Origin: Brachybacterium sp. Z12
Lineage (GTDB): Bacteria; Actinomycetota; Actinomycetes; Actinomycetales; Dermabacteraceae
Assembly: GCF_014400405.1 (NCBI RefSeq)
Contig: NZ_CP060496.1
Location: 434,001-498,000 of the forward strand
DNA: 64,000 nt
Reading direction: 5' to 3'
The notes beneath the pieces are model-generated. The model ran no database searches. It worked only from the letters and a program-made list of their open reading frames with translations, and was not told the origin of the DNA. The first letter of the stretch is position 1, and every line of letters starts with the position of its first letter. This document shows, in pieces, positions 37,542-48,099 of the stretch. The translations under genes were made by a program, and so were the position numbers.

Positions 37542-38709
37542 TCAGGTCAGATCGGTGCGGCGCAGTCGCACGATGACCTCGGCATGCTCGGTGTGGGGGA
37601 ACATATCCACGAAGCGCCCCGCGGTGATGCGCAGCGAGGGCATGGCCTCGAGATCGGCGGCGAGGGTCGTGGGATTGCAGCTGGAGTAGAGCACGTCGCG
37701 GACCCCCGAGCCCTCGAGCCAGGCGGCCAGGCGGGGGCCCAGGCCGCGGCGGGGAGGGTTGACGATCACGATCTCGGGCGGCCCCTCGGCGCCGGCAGCC
37801 TCCTCGATCGCCCAGCTGGTGGCATCGGCCGCGAGGAACTCTGCCTCGATGCCCTGGGCCGCAGCGGCCTCGCGCGCGCCCCGTCGATCGCCTCCGGCGA
37901 GACCTCCACCCCGGTGACGCGTGCCGCGGGGGCGGCGAGCGCCGCGTGCAGGGCGAAACCGCCCAGGCCGCAGTAGAGGTCCCACAGCCGTGGAGCCGTT
38001 CCGTGCGCGTCAGCGATCTCCGAGACCCATGCCGCGGCCTGGCGGTACAGGGCGCCGGCGACCTCGGTATGGGTCTGCAGGAAGGAGCGCGGGCGCGCGA
38101 ACAGGGTGACATCACCGGTGCGGATCGCGATCGACGCGGCCCCGGCCAGCGGGATCTCCCTCTCGCCCTCCACCGCGGTGGTGTGCTCCGGATGGATGTT
38201 CGCGGAGACGGAGACCACGGAGGGGTGGGCCTCCAGCAGCCGGGGAAGATGCTCACGCAGGCGATCCAGCGCCTGCTCGCTGCGCAGCACCAGGCGGAGC
38301 ACGTGCTCCCCGTCGGGGGAGGCGGTGACCAGCACGTTCTTGATCTCGCCGCGGCGTCGGGCGACGTCATAAGGAGGCACCTGTGCTCGCCGGATCAGGG
38401 CCTTCGCCCCCACGAGCACGGCCTCGACGCCCGGCGGGTAGAGCGGACAGTCGCAGAGATCGGCGCCCGCCGCCTGGCCCGGCAGGGTGAGCCGCGGCTC
38501 CTGCGCGCTGCCGGCCACGGCCATCTTCCCGCGAGCCCGGAACCCGGACTCCGCACCGAGGATCGGTGCATCCCAGCCGGTGCCCGTGGCGAGGAACGGG
38601 GAGAGCAGCTGCTCGATCCGGGCGTGCCCGTCGGCAACCTGCCGGGGCGCGGGAGGTCCAGCAGCGTGCAGGACCTGCACGCGCCGGAGTCGAAATGATG
38701 GCACCGCAC
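37542..38709 (-). CDS. rlmC: 23S rRNA (uracil747-C5)-methyltransferase RlmC (two frameshifts)
   Basis: About 388 residues over three frames (breaks near 38650 and 37880). The N-terminus MRCHHFDSGACRSCTLLDLP and later DLCDCPLYPPG supply the Cys ligands of the 4Fe-4S cluster of the TrmA/RumA/RlmC family. SAM-binding DLYCGLGGFALHAAL follows, then IVNPPRRGLGP and the catalytic Cys in YSSCNPTTLA; the end, FVDMFPHTEHAEV, is a family signature. QVPPYDVARRRGEIKNVLVT matches RlmC more than RlmD by my memory. It starts at ATG 38709. Confidence 0.88.
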
Positions 38710-38791
38710 ACCAGGAGTCTACGAGGCGCGGCGCCGGGTGCGCGTCGACTGTCGCAGCCCTCCGATAGCGTCACAGACGGAGGTGGAGCAG

Positions 38792-39817
38792 ATGCTTCTG
38801 GAGAACGAGCCCCTCGCTGCGACCTGGCGCGACCAGCTGATCGAGCTGGACCTGCCGGGCGTCGGCCCCATCGCCGCGAGCGCGGATCCGGCGCTGTTCG
38901 CGGACGAGCCGGACGCCGCGCCCGGGGACCAGGAGGAGCTCGAGTATCAGCGGCGGGAGCCCACCACCCCGCCCGAGGCCGAGACCGTCCGGGCCACGCT
39001 GCGGGACCGTCGGCCGCTCGAGCTCGAGCACACCTGGCTGGTGGTGCCTGCGCTCGGGCCCGTGCTGCCCACCCTCAGCCCCGAGGGCACGATCGTCGCC
39101 GACGTCAGCAGCGGCGCGGCCCCGTTCGAGGTGCGCGCCCAGCCGGCCGATCAGCCCGCCCGGCCGAGCCGGGAAGGAATGCGGGCAGGCGCGCCCGTCG
39201 AGGGAGCACCGCGCCGAGTCCGCCCTCCCGAGCTGAGCTGGTTCCGTCGCCCCGCGGTGGCCGCAGCGCTGCGCCGGCGCGGCGGACCGGTCGCGCTCGG
39301 AGCCCTCGTCGGGCCGCGCCGCGACTGGTTCGAACCGGCCGCCGCCGCCCGCGAGGACCTGCTGGCACCGCATCCCGACCAGGCGCTCGAGCGAGCGCTG
39401 CTGATCGCCGTCGACCACGGGCAGGGCGCCGTGCTGCGGATCGGCCCGGGCGGCCTCGACGTGATCCCCACCGGCGCCGATCCCCGGGTCCCGGAGATCG
39501 AAGGGCTCGACCTGCTGGTGACGGCCCGTCCCGCGCAATGCCCGTTGCAGGGCCGCGACGGCGCCGGGCCGTGCCGGCCGCACGGAGGCCCCTGGATCCA
39601 GCGCGCCCACGCGGCGCAGGTGGACTGGGAGGCGAGACGCTCGCAGGCGCTCGCCGTGCAGGGGTGCGGAGTGTGCTTCGGGGAGGCGCTGCCGCCCGAG
39701 CCTGATCAGCCGCAGGTGCCCCGGCTCTCCCACCGGTCTCCGGTGGTCGAGATCAGCCGGCTCCACCTGCGTGACGGGGAGGTGGTGCGCATCGATCCGA
39801 TCGCGCCGCCGCGCTGA
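38792..39817 (+). CDS. Conserved hypothetical protein with C-terminal Cys cluster
   Basis: A 341-residue protein starting at ATG 38792 (MLLENEPLAATW), with GGAGG 9 nt upstream. It is acidic at the N-terminus and Arg/Pro-rich in the middle (RRVRPPELSWFRRPAVAAAL). Near the C-terminus are AQCPLQGRDGAGPCRPH and VQGCGVCFGE: four Cys and one His that could bind zinc. I do not recognise it. It is divergent from rlmC, and its stop lies 4 bp from the stop of the convergent DUF3817 gene. Intact. Confidence 0.65.
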   Translation: MLLENEPLAATWRDQLIELDLPGVGPIAASADPALFADEPDAAPGDQEELEYQRREPTTPPEAETVRATLRDRRPLELEHTWLVVPALGPVLPTLSPEGTIVADVSSGAAPFEVRAQPADQPARPSREGMRAGAPVEGAPRRVRPPELSWFRRPAVAAALRRRGGPVALGALVGPRRDWFEPAAAAREDLLAPHPDQALERALLIAVDHGQGAVLRIGPGGLDVIPTGADPRVPEIEGLDLLVTARPAQCPLQGRDGAGPCRPHGGPWIQRAHAAQVDWEARRSQALAVQGCGVCFGEALPPEPDQPQVPRLSHRSPVVEISRLHLRDGEVVRIDPIAPPR

Positions 39818-39821
39818 GGTC

Positions 39822-40289
39822 TCAGGCGAACCACTCGGTGGGCGGGCCCAGGGACAGCAGCACCGAGAACACCACCGCCACCCCGACGATCACGATCAGC
39901 GCAGCCGGGATCGGATGGCGCAGGGCCAGGCCCACCACCTGCTGGGGTGCGGAGCTCGGCTGCTCCTCACGCAGCCGCCAGCGATCGCCCAGCAGGCCGC
40001 GGCGCAGCGCGGAGCGCTCGAAGGGCACCGTGAGGTACGGGATCACCGCGGAGCCGATGCCGAGCAGCAGATCCTTCAGCCTCCACTGCTGGTCGACCGC
40101 GACCAGCACCGTGACTGCGATGTATGCGATGAAGGTGAAGCCGTGCAGTCCGCCGCCGATCCGCACCAGCAGCTCGGTGGACTGCAGCACGTATTTCAGG
40201 AACATGCCGGCCAGCAGAAGGGTCCAGGTGACCACCTCGGCGAGGGCGAGCACGCGGTACAGGCGAGAGGGGGTGGAGAGCAGGCGCAT
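39822..40289 (-). CDS. DUF3817 membrane protein
   Basis: A 155-residue membrane protein with the DUF3817 pattern: RLYRVLALAEVVTWTLLLAG, MFLKYVLQ, GGGLHGFTFIAYIAVTVLVA, then DLLLGIGSAVIPYLTVPFER and a last helix AALIVIVGVAVVFSVLLSLG. Such proteins occur across actinobacteria; some related proteins are annotated as fused to YidH. Function unknown. The start is ATG 40289. Confidence 0.85.
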   Translation of the reverse strand: MRLLSTPSRLYRVLALAEVVTWTLLLAGMFLKYVLQSTELLVRIGGGLHGFTFIAYIAVTVLVAVDQQWRLKDLLLGIGSAVIPYLTVPFERSALRRGLLGDRWRLREEQPSSAPQQVVGLALRHPIPAALIVIVGVAVVFSVLLSLGPPTEWFA

Positions 40290-40408
40290 GGGGTCGATGG
40301 TGCCAGGTGCTGCTCCGTGACGGCTGGATGCGAGGCCCGACGAAAGACGGAACCGCCGGTGGACGATCAGGGGTGCCGCCCGTGCGTGGCCGCACTCACA
40401 CTGGACAG

Positions 40409-41059
40409 ATGACGACGCACACGATTCCCGGACAGCTCTTCCTGCTCCTGACCAACGATGCCGGCCGTCAGGACTCCACCTACTACCGCCAGCAGGCGCT
40501 CGCCGCCGCCGCGATCACCGAGCTCACCCTGTACCAGCGGGTCGCCCTCACCGAGGAGCGCACCCCCAAGGTCACCGTCCTCGACCACACCCCGCTGGGC
40601 CTGCCGGTGCTCGACCAGGCGCTCGGCGCGCTCGCCGGGCTCGATGGCAAGCCCATCGGCTCCGTGATCGGCCACCGCTCGATGGACCTCACCGAGGTGA
40701 TCGGCGAGGGCTTCGCCGCGGTCGGCGTGGTGCAGCGCAAGGATGGCTGGTTCACCACCAGCTGGCCCACTCATGACGACACCTACGAGAACTCCCTGCG
40801 CGCCCGGATCGCAGGTGCCGTTCGCGATCCCCGCACCGCGAGCCTGCAGGACGGGGTCCTGCTGGAGCTGCTGCGCACCCTCGGGGTCGCCCACCGGATC
40901 CTCGGCGGCGACCTGCCGGAGCTCTCCCGCAAGGAGCTCGATCAGCGAATCGAGGGCCTCGACGTCGACCATCCGGCGGCCCTCGCCGTGAAGAAGATGA
41001 TGAACGACATGACCGCGGTGATGATCGCGACCACCACCGCCACGACGATCATGACCTGA
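40409..41059 (+). CDS. GPP34/GOLPH3-family protein
   Basis: A 216-residue protein of the GPP34 (PF05719) family, whose eukaryotic members bind phosphatidylinositol-4-phosphate at the Golgi. QLFLLLTNDAGRQDSTYYRQ is the usual beginning, and ELTLYQRVALTEERTPKVTV and DGVLLELLRTLGVAHRILGG are family signatures. In actinobacteria the function is unknown; a membrane-lipid contact is inferred. The start ATG 40409 is preceded by non-matching in-frame codons. Its stop overlaps the end of hrpB by 11 bp. Confidence 0.88.
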   Translation: MTTHTIPGQLFLLLTNDAGRQDSTYYRQQALAAAAITELTLYQRVALTEERTPKVTVLDHTPLGLPVLDQALGALAGLDGKPIGSVIGHRSMDLTEVIGEGFAAVGVVQRKDGWFTTSWPTHDDTYENSLRARIAGAVRDPRTASLQDGVLLELLRTLGVAHRILGGDLPELSRKELDQRIEGLDVDHPAALAVKKMMNDMTAVMIATTTATTIMT

Positions 41060-43617
41060 GCGGCCGCCGCGTGGTGCGGGAGGTCGCGGGCGCGGTCCAC
41101 GGATCCTCCGGCCAGGGATGCCTGGGATAGCGGCCCCGCATCTCCTTGCGCACCTCCCGATACGGCCCGTCCCAGAAGGAGCGCAGGTCATCGGTGATCG
41201 CGAGCGGCCGGCGCGCCGGCGAGAGCAGATGGAACAGCACCGGCACCCGGCCCCGCACGAGGCGCGGGGTCTCGGCGAGGCCGAACAGCTCCTGCAGCTT
41301 CACCGCCACCACCGGGCGGCCATCCTCCGCATCCGGCTCCGGATAGTCGATGTGGGCGGTGCTGCCCGAGGGCACCGCGAGACGCTGCGGCACCAGCTCC
41401 TCAAGAGCCGCAGCCTCCGGCCAGGGCAGCAGCAACCGGAGCCCGCCGGCCACATCGATCCGGTCCAACCGCGTGGTGCGCCCCGAGAGCTGAGGGGCCA
41501 GCCAGGTCCCCACCCCCTCCAGCAGCGTCGCCTCGTCCATCGCCGGCCAGGGCGCGCCGAGCTCACGATGCACCAGCGCCAGCCGAGCCCGCAGGTCACG
41601 GGCGGAGTCGTTCATCGGCAAGGCGGCCAGCCCCCGTGTGCGCACGTGCGCGAGGACCGCCGGGACGGTGTCGCGGGCCGTCGTCGCGACCGGTGTCGAG
41701 GCCAGCTCGATCGCTCCGAGGGCGCGCCGCTGCCGGGCCCGCACCGACCCCTCCTCGAGGAGGGCGGTGCGCTCCTCGACCAGCAGACCGGCCCCGATCC
41801 GCAGTGCATCCTCCTCGCTGAGCGGGGCCGCGGCACGGATCACCGCCCCGGTGCCGTCGGCGGCCCGCCCCGGTGCCCGCTGCACCTCCCATACCGCGAT
41901 CCACGCGGCCCCCAGCAGGCCGCTGCCCTCGGGCAGAGCTGCTCGCGTGCCGGAGGCCAGCAGGTATGAGCGGGACCCCTCGCCCGTGCGGTGCGCGATC
42001 CGTTCGGGCCGGGCGAGCGCCAGCACCGCCCCGGCCTGCTCCGCCGGGGTGCTCGCCGTGATCGTGGGCGCGCTGGAGGTCCCGGTGTCACGGGCGATGC
42101 GGGTGAGCCGATCACGCTCACGGCGCCAGCGGTCAGCGCCCGGGGCGCGGCCCGCGCGCAGATCCTGCAGCAGGCGGGGGAGGTCCGCGCCCGAGGGTCG
42201 ATGGTCGTCGGAGACCGCAGCGACGATCTCGGCGGCGGTGCGGGCCGCCTGGTCCCCGGGCAGGCTCCGGGCCCCGTCGAGCAGGGCCCGCGCCTCCCGC
42301 ACCCCGATCGGCAGGCGGGCGACGCGGGTGCCTGACGCAGTGGGCCTGCCCTCCCCGTCCACCAGGCCCAGGGCGTGCAGGGTCTGCTCGGCGGCGCGGA
42401 TCTCGGCGGCCGGCGGCGGGGTGAGCAGGGCCAGGCCCTCTCCGCGGGGCGTGCCCCAGCAGGCCAGCCACAAGGCGGCATCGGTGAGGTCGCTGCTGCT
42501 GATCTGCGGCGGGGACTGGGCCGGCATCCCCGCCAGATCCGACTCGGCGAAGACCCGCACCGCCGCCCCCGGCCCTTGACGGGCCGCGCGCCCGGCACGC
42601 TGCTCAGCGGCAGCACGTGAGGCGCTGACGGTGACCAGGCCGGACATGTCGCGGCCACGGTCCCGCCGCACCTCACGGGAGAGCCCCGCATCGACCACCA
42701 GGTGCACGCCGGGCACCGTCAGGGAGCTCTCCGCGAGCGCGGTGGAGACCACGATCCGGGGCGGCTCCCGGGGCGCCGGCCGCCGGTGGCACGATCCTGC
42801 TGCGCCGCGGGCAGCCGGCCGTGCAGCGCGAGGACCTCCACCCCATCGCCGACGAGCCCCTGCAGGCGCGCCACGACCTCATCGACCTCCCGCGCGCCAG
42901 GCACGAATACCAGCGCGTCGGTGCCCTGCTCACGCTGCGCCCGTGCAGCGGTGCGGGCGAGATGGTCGAGGTACTCGCGGGTGATGCCACGCGCATCCAG
43001 CCGCGGAGCGGGGGAGGGGGCATGGCTGATCGTCAACGGATGCAGGGCGCTGGGGACCTCCACGATCCCGGCGCCGTCCAGCACCTCGGCCACCGCGGCG
43101 GCATCGAGCGTCGCGGACATCGCCCCCACCAGCAGGTCCTCCCGCAGCTGCCGCGCCTCGGCGAGCATGCCCAGCAGCAGATCCGTCTCCAGCGAACGCT
43201 CATGGACCTCATCGAGCACCACGGCGGCGATGCCCGGCAGCTCCGGATCCGCGAGCAGGCGCCGCAGCAGCACCCCCGGGGTGAGCATCTCGAGCCGGGT
43301 GTCCGCACCGACCTGACGCTGGCCGCGCACCGTGAAGCCCACCGGGCCGCCCAGCGCGGAGCCGTCCAGCTGGGCGAGGCGGCGCGCGCGGCGGCCCGCA
43401 CCGCGACCCGGCGCGGCTGGGTGACCAGGGTCAGGCCCTCGGCCAGATTCGCGACCAACGGCGGCACCAGCGTCGTCTTGCCGGTCCCGGGCGGCGCCGT
43501 GACCACCATCGCGCCGCTGCGGGCGGCCGCCTCGAGCTCGGTGCGCGCCGCTGCGACGGGCAGGCCCGCGCCGATGGCGTCGAGATCGAAGCGGTGCTGG
43601 GCGGGTGCGGCGGGCAT
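41049..43617 (-). CDS. hrpB: ATP-dependent RNA helicase HrpB (two frameshifts)
   Basis: About 855 residues across three frames (breaks near 43375 and 42775), the normal length for HrpB. The DEAH helicase core has Walker A TAPPGTGKTT, TQPRRVAV, DEVHERSLETDLLLG (DEVH box), GAMSATLD and, in the second RecA domain, VVSTALAESSLTVPGV with ASRAAAEQRAGRAARQGPG. The C-terminal HrpB domain holds HLLSPARRPLAITDDLRSFW, typical of the end of this family. The cellular role is not established in most bacteria. It starts MPAAPAQHRFDL at ATG 43617. Confidence 0.9.
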
Positions 43618-43691
43618 CCGTCCATCATGCCGTGAAGGTGCGAGCCGGTGGCGACCTCCCGGGCTCCGGGACTCTCCACGCCCCGCTGCCG

Positions 43692-44214
43692 TCAGTCGAT
43701 GAGGTCGAACTCCACCTGCTGGCTGTCGCCGCAGACGCTCGTCACCGAGATCGTCCACAGGTCGATCGTCGCCGTCTCGCCGAGGGTCAGCGGCTCGACC
43801 TCTCGCGGGCTGCCATCGCCGAGCGTGGCGGTCAGCTGCGCGTCCTCGCCCTCGATGCCGGCGACCTCGATGGTCAGCGTCTCGCCCGCCCGCTCGGGCA
43901 GCTCGGGAGTGGCGGTCCCGCCCACGTCCGCGAAGTAGGCACCCTCGCCCGAGCAGGCGTCAGGCGCCTCGAAGTCCTCGGGGGCAGGGGTGGCTGGGTA
44001 CGCGTCCTGGGGGACCCCGGCGGCGGTCTGGCCACCCCGTCGGAGGCGCCGCCGGCGTCGGACGCACCGCCGTCATCAGAGGCGGCGGGGAGGAGCTGGT
44101 CCCCTCCGGGGCGGGGTCGCTGTCACCGCACCCGGCGGCGAGCAGCGTCAGGGCCAGCAACGCGCCGGCGAAGCCGGCGGTGGACGGGCGGGGACGGGCG
44201 GTGCGAGCGAGCAC
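43692..44214 (-). CDS. Secreted lipoprotein of unknown function (multiple frame errors)
   Basis: Starting at GTG 44214 (VLARTARPRPSTAGF), the signal ends with lipobox LLAAGC and a Ser/Pro linker. The frame breaks at least twice between ~44100 and ~43990 and resumes at PQDAYPATPAPEDFEAPDAC, continuing to the 77-residue C-terminal beta-rich domain (GETLTIEVAGIEGEDAQLTA, ISVTSVCGDSQQVEFDLID). Two Cys in the mature part (DACSGEG and SVCGDS) could pair. An upstream ATG near 44274 is possible. The role is unknown. Confidence 0.6.
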
Positions 44215-44319
44215 GGGTTCCTCACGGCTGGGAGTGTCGGCGACGAGCGCCACGCTAGCCGACGCTGTCGGCATGCCACCATCTGTGGGAGCAGTCCGAC
44301 AGCGACGAGAGGTGGGAGC

Positions 44320-45087
44320 ATGGACGGCGGCAGCGGTGGCCGGCCCACCCCGAAGGCCCTGGGCGGCAGGATCGACCCCGCCCGTCGAGTGCGGCCCGTG
44401 GACTGGAGCGCGATCCCTCGGCGACCCGCACAGGCACCCGATCCGGCGCAGCGGAAGGCGGAGGCGAGCCCGTCGGCGCGGCTGCCGCGCAGTCGGCCCC
44501 GCACCGTCGAGCTGCCGCGACCGCTGCCCGCCCCGCCTGCTGACGCGGTGCACACCCTGAGCGCCGAGGATCCGCGCCCGGTGCCGCGGCCCCTGCGGAT
44601 CCACGATCATCAGATCCGCACCGTCGGGGTGCAGGAGCTGTCCACCGAGCAGATCGTGCAGGCCGTGGCCGATCCTCAGGACGCCTGGACCGCGGATGCC
44701 GGGGCCAGCGACCACTTCCTGCGCGACGGGCTGGTGGCGCAGGTGCGGCGGGCGGACAACGCCGTGATCGGCCTGTTCTCCGCACGCTATGCGCTGTCGG
44801 TGCGCCCGGAGGACTACCAGCCGGCGCTGGACATCGCCGAGGATGCCGCCGGGCCGAGCGCCCGTGGAGGACAGGGGACACGTCACCCCACCACCCGGCG
44901 CGAGCTGCTGCGGCGCATGGAAGGCGCAGGATTCGTGGTGACGCCGGGCGCGACGCACGGCCGTGTCACCCATCCGGAGCATCCGGGGCTCGTGCTGCCC
45001 TTCGCCTCGACCCCTTCGGACCGACGCTTCACCCGGCATGCCGTCGCGCAGATCCGCAGAGTGTTCGGGATCGACCTGCGGCACTGA
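44320..45087 (+). CDS. Protein with C-terminal HicA-like domain
   Basis: A 255-residue protein from ATG 44320 with GGTGGGAG just upstream. The first ~105 residues are Pro/Arg-rich and probably disordered (RRPAQAPDPAQRK). The middle has LSTEQIVQAVADPQDAW and YALSVRPEDYQPALDIAEDA. The last ~65 residues resemble HicA mRNA interferases: RRELLRRMEGAGFVVTPGAT-HGRVTHPEHPG-LVLPF, then a basic helix ending QIRRVFGIDL. In HicA a His after a Gly-Ser is catalytic; here THG is in that position. No hicB gene is adjacent, so toxicity is not implied. Confidence 0.5.
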   Translation: MDGGSGGRPTPKALGGRIDPARRVRPVDWSAIPRRPAQAPDPAQRKAEASPSARLPRSRPRTVELPRPLPAPPADAVHTLSAEDPRPVPRPLRIHDHQIRTVGVQELSTEQIVQAVADPQDAWTADAGASDHFLRDGLVAQVRRADNAVIGLFSARYALSVRPEDYQPALDIAEDAAGPSARGGQGTRHPTTRRELLRRMEGAGFVVTPGATHGRVTHPEHPGLVLPFASTPSDRRFTRHAVAQIRRVFGIDLRH

Positions 45088-45107
45088 GCGGGCCCGCACA
45101 GAAAAGT

Positions 45108-45135
45108 GCCCCGGCTCGTCCCCACGAGCCGGGGC
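45108..45135 (+). terminator. Terminator after the HicA-like gene
   Basis: A 12-bp perfect stem (GCCCCGGCTCGT/ACGAGCCGGGGC) with loop CCCC, 20 bp after the stop and preceded by GAAAAG. Confidence 0.75.
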
Positions 45136-45334
45136 CATCCCTTCCCCGCGTCCCGGATCAGTGGATCCTGCCTCCTCCTCAGTCAGCAGGTCCTCCGGTG
45201 ACGCGTTGAGACCAGTGAACAACCACTGCCGGGTAAACCGCTGTAACGAGGCTGGTCTTTCCCTGAGTGCACCCGCGCTGCGAGCGCTGTCGATGTCATG
45301 ACCAGCGGGGAACTCCTTCTGACCGAGCGGTCGC

Positions 45335-46020
45335 TCAGCCGACGGGGAAGGTCATCTCCGTCCCGCCGGTGCCGACATCGTCCGTGTAGCTGACCGAGGC
45401 GAGCTCCATGTTCGCGGGGACGTCCGCGTAGAGCAGGGCGGCGGCCTCCTCCCCGGGAGCGACCTGCGGCCCGGAGGTGGAGAACGAGGCGTAGCGCAGC
45501 GAGTGCTCCTCGCCCTCGGTGTCGTAGAAGCGGAACCTCGACCCGGACAGCCCGATGTCCTCCGAGCCGTTGTTCGTCAGGGTCACCGCCACACCCACGA
45601 ACTTCCCGTTCTGGGTATCGAGGGTCTCGTCATCGGTCTCGAGGGTGGCGCCCTCCGAGGGTGCGGAGACGTGGATCGAGAAGGACGAGCCGGGGCTGGA
45701 GGTCGGATCGTCGGAGGGATCCTCGCTCGGCGTCTCGATGGGAGCGTCCGAGGTGGGCTCTTCCGTCGGCTCCTCCGAGGTGGGCTCGTCCGTCGGCTCG
45801 TCCGAGGGGATTCGCTCGTGGTGGTGGGGTCGTCCGTGGGGTCCGCGCGGGTGTCATCGCCCGAGAACAGCCAGAGGCCGACGCCGACGACAGCGATCAG
45901 GAGGGTCACCAGCAGCAGGCACCCGCAGGCGATGCCGACGTACAGTCCGGTCCGGTTCTTCTGCGCAGGGGCCAGCGGCATCTGCGGCGGACCGCTCGGC
46001 ATTCCGTAGGGGTTGCTCAT
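45335..46020 (-). CDS. Membrane-anchored protein with acidic repeat linker and DUF4352-like C-terminal domain (one frameshift)
   Basis: About 228 residues in two frames joined near 45812. The cytoplasmic N-terminus MSNPYGMPSGPPQMPLAPA is Pro-rich; one membrane helix follows (GLYVGIACGCLLLVTLLIAV). A ~45-residue stalk of Glu-Glu-Pro-Thr repeats (DEPTDEPTSEEPTEEPTS) leads to a beta-sandwich with VGVAVTLTNNGSEDIGLSGS, as in DUF4352/TRF2-like extracellular domains. The start is ATG 46020. Its promoter carries the same palindrome and spaced -10 as the three WXG-like genes, which suggests a role in that system. Confidence 0.7.
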
Positions 46021-46056
46021 CGTCTTCCTCCGCGTGATTCCTCAGCTGATCCGGCT

Positions 46057-46102
46057 ACGGTATCCGCCCCTGTCAGCGCGGGCGATGGGGAGAACTCCCC
46101 CG
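46057..46102 (-). promoter_or_regulatory. Palindrome-plus-TACCGT promoter for the membrane-anchored protein
   Basis: The palindrome at 46085-46102 (ATGGGGAGAACTCCCCCG on the plus strand) is followed on the minus strand after 22 nt by TACCGT (46062-46057), 36 nt before the ATG at 46020. It is the same arrangement as at 51.6, 61.7 and 63.6 kb. The right half (CTCCCCCG) is the least conserved of the four. Confidence 0.7.
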
Positions 46103-46214
46103 GCACCTGCCCATCTCCTGCAATACTGACCGGCACCCGGACCCGCCGCGACGGCAGGGCCCGGTGGAGCATCGATCCGTACACCCCAAGTCCGCACCAC
46201 GAGGAGACTGGACC

Positions 46215-48013
46215 TTGCTGACGAAACTCCATGACGCATTGCGCCTGCGCACGTCACCCGTGATCTTCTTCGGCTCGGCGGCGATCATCATCGCCTTCGT
46301 GGTCGGCACGATCGCCTTCACCAAGCCCATGGGCAGAGCCACCAACGCTGCCTCGCAGTGGCTGATGACGAACCTCGGCTGGTTCTACATCCTCGGCGTC
46401 ACCGTCTTCCTCGCCTTCCTGATCGTCATCGCCGCGGGGCGCTTCGGCCGGGTGAAGCTGGGGCCGGACGATGAGCCGCCGGAGCATTCCGGCGGGGCAT
46501 GGTTCGCGATGCTGTTCGCCGCCGGCATCGGCTCGATCCTCATGTTCTGGGGCGTCGCCGAGCCGGTCAGCCACTTCGGTGACCCGCCGCGCGCCACCGA
46601 CCTCGGCATCGAGGCAGGGACCATGGCCGCCGCGCGCGACGCCATGAACTTCACGTATTACCACTTCACGCTGCACACCTGGACGATCTTCACCCTCCCG
46701 GCCCTGTGCTTCGCGTACTTCATCCACAAGCGCAACCTGCCGCCGCGCGTCAGCTCGATCTTCCAGCCCCTCCTGGGAGAGGGCATCCACGGCCCCATCG
46801 GCAAGGCGATCGACATCATCGCGATCATCGGCACCATCTTCGGCATCGCCGTCTCGGTGGGCCTGGGCACGCTGCAGATCAACGGCGGCCTGAACCAGCT
46901 GTTCGGGGTGCCCGAGAGCGCCGGCTGGAACCTCATCATCATCGGCGTGGTCTGCGGGCTCGCGCTGATCTCGGTGTCGATGGGCCTGGAGAAGGGCATC
47001 AAGCTGCTCTCCAACATCAACATCGTCGCGGCCGTGCTGCTGATGCTCTTCGTGCTGGTCGCCGGTGGCTCGACGCTGTTCATCCTCAAGGGCACCTTCG
47101 AGTCCTTCGGCAACTACCTGGTGGCCCTGCCCGAGCTCGCCCTGTGGAACGACACCTTCGCGAACTCCGGCTGGCAGAACACCTGGACCGTCTTCTACTG
47201 GGCCTGGACCATCACCTGGTCCCCGTTCGTGGGCATCTTCATCGCCCGCATCTCGCGCGGCCGCACCATCCGCCAGTTCGTCTCCGGTGTGCTCGCGGTG
47301 CCCGCGGGCTTCTCGGTGATCTGGTTCGGGATCTTCGGCTTCGCGAGCTTCGACATCGAGTTCAACGGCGAAGGCGGACTGGTCGAACGGGTGGTCGATG
47401 ACGGGGACATCCCCGGCGCACTGTTCGGCCTCCTGGCCAATTATCCGGCGGCGTTCTTCGTCTCGGTAGTCGCGATCGTCCTGGTGATCATCTTCTTCGT
47501 CACCTCGGTGGACTCCGCCGCCCTGGTCACGGACTCGATGGCCAACGGCCACGAGGACTTCAACCCGCTGGGTCAGCGCATCTTCTGGGGCGTGGCGATC
47601 GCCCTGGTCACCGCCACTCTTCTGGTGTTCTCGGGCACCGACGGGCTGGAAGCTCTGCAATCCACGATCATCCTGGTCGGCCTGCCGTTCTTCGTCATGG
47701 GCTGGTTCCAGATGTACGCGCTGCTGCGCGCGCTCCGGGAGGACGCCGGCGAACTGCCACCGATGCGTACCCGCGAGTGGGCGCAGGTGCTGCCCCCGAG
47801 GAGTACGAGCGCCGCGAGGAGGACGAGGACTACGACACCGACGACTACGTCGTCGAGCCGACGTTCACCACCGAGGTGCCGGTGCTGACCGATCCCTACG
47901 AGGAGGTCGAGGACGGGGACGAGGTGGCGGTGCCCGAAACGGGCACCCTGCCCGCCCGCACCGGCAGCTCGAAGGCCGATCTGCCCGAGGGTGGTCGCCC
48001 GCAGTCGCGCTGA
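46215..48013 (+). CDS. BCCT-family betaine/carnitine/choline transporter (one frameshift)
   Basis: About 599 residues with 12 membrane segments. The BCCT signature region is WAWTITWSPFVGIFIARISRGRTIRQFV, given here by its core WSPFVGIFIARISRGRT; GVAEPVSHFGDPP and AMNFTYYHFTLHTW are also typical. The frame breaks near 47795; joining leads to an acidic cytoplasmic tail (EEYERREEDEDYDTDDY), a place where BCCT carriers sense osmotic state. The start is TTG 46215 with GAGGAG 8 nt upstream; the ATG at 46164 lacks a site. It imports compatible solutes such as glycine betaine. Confidence 0.9.
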
Positions 48014-48017
48014 CCCG

Positions 48018-48034
48018 GTCCCGCTGAGCGGGAC
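48018..48034. repeat. Short inverted repeat after the BCCT gene
   Basis: GTCCCGC-TGA-GCGGGAC, five bases after the stop, ahead of the stronger hairpin at 48040. Confidence 0.5.
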
Positions 48035-48039
48035 GACAG

Positions 48040-48084
48040 GCAGAAGGGCCGACGCCCGCGGAAGCGGTGCGTCGGCCCTTCTGC
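48040..48084. terminator. Bidirectional terminator between BCCT and BASS transporter genes
   Basis: A perfect 16-bp stem (GCAGAAGGGCCGACGC at 48040-48055 with 48069-48084) and a 13-nt loop, in the gap of 86 bp between two convergent transporter genes. Confidence 0.8.
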
Positions 48085-48099
48085 GCATCGGGTGGTCGG

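Noticed and set aside
43375..43617. hrpB as a true pseudogene
   Set aside because: All helicase motifs and the C-terminal domain are present; the breaks fit single-base errors like those elsewhere.
46254..47660. 468-codon minus-strand ORF opposite the BCCT gene
   Set aside because: It is a charged low-complexity mirror of a membrane protein gene, with no plausible start site.
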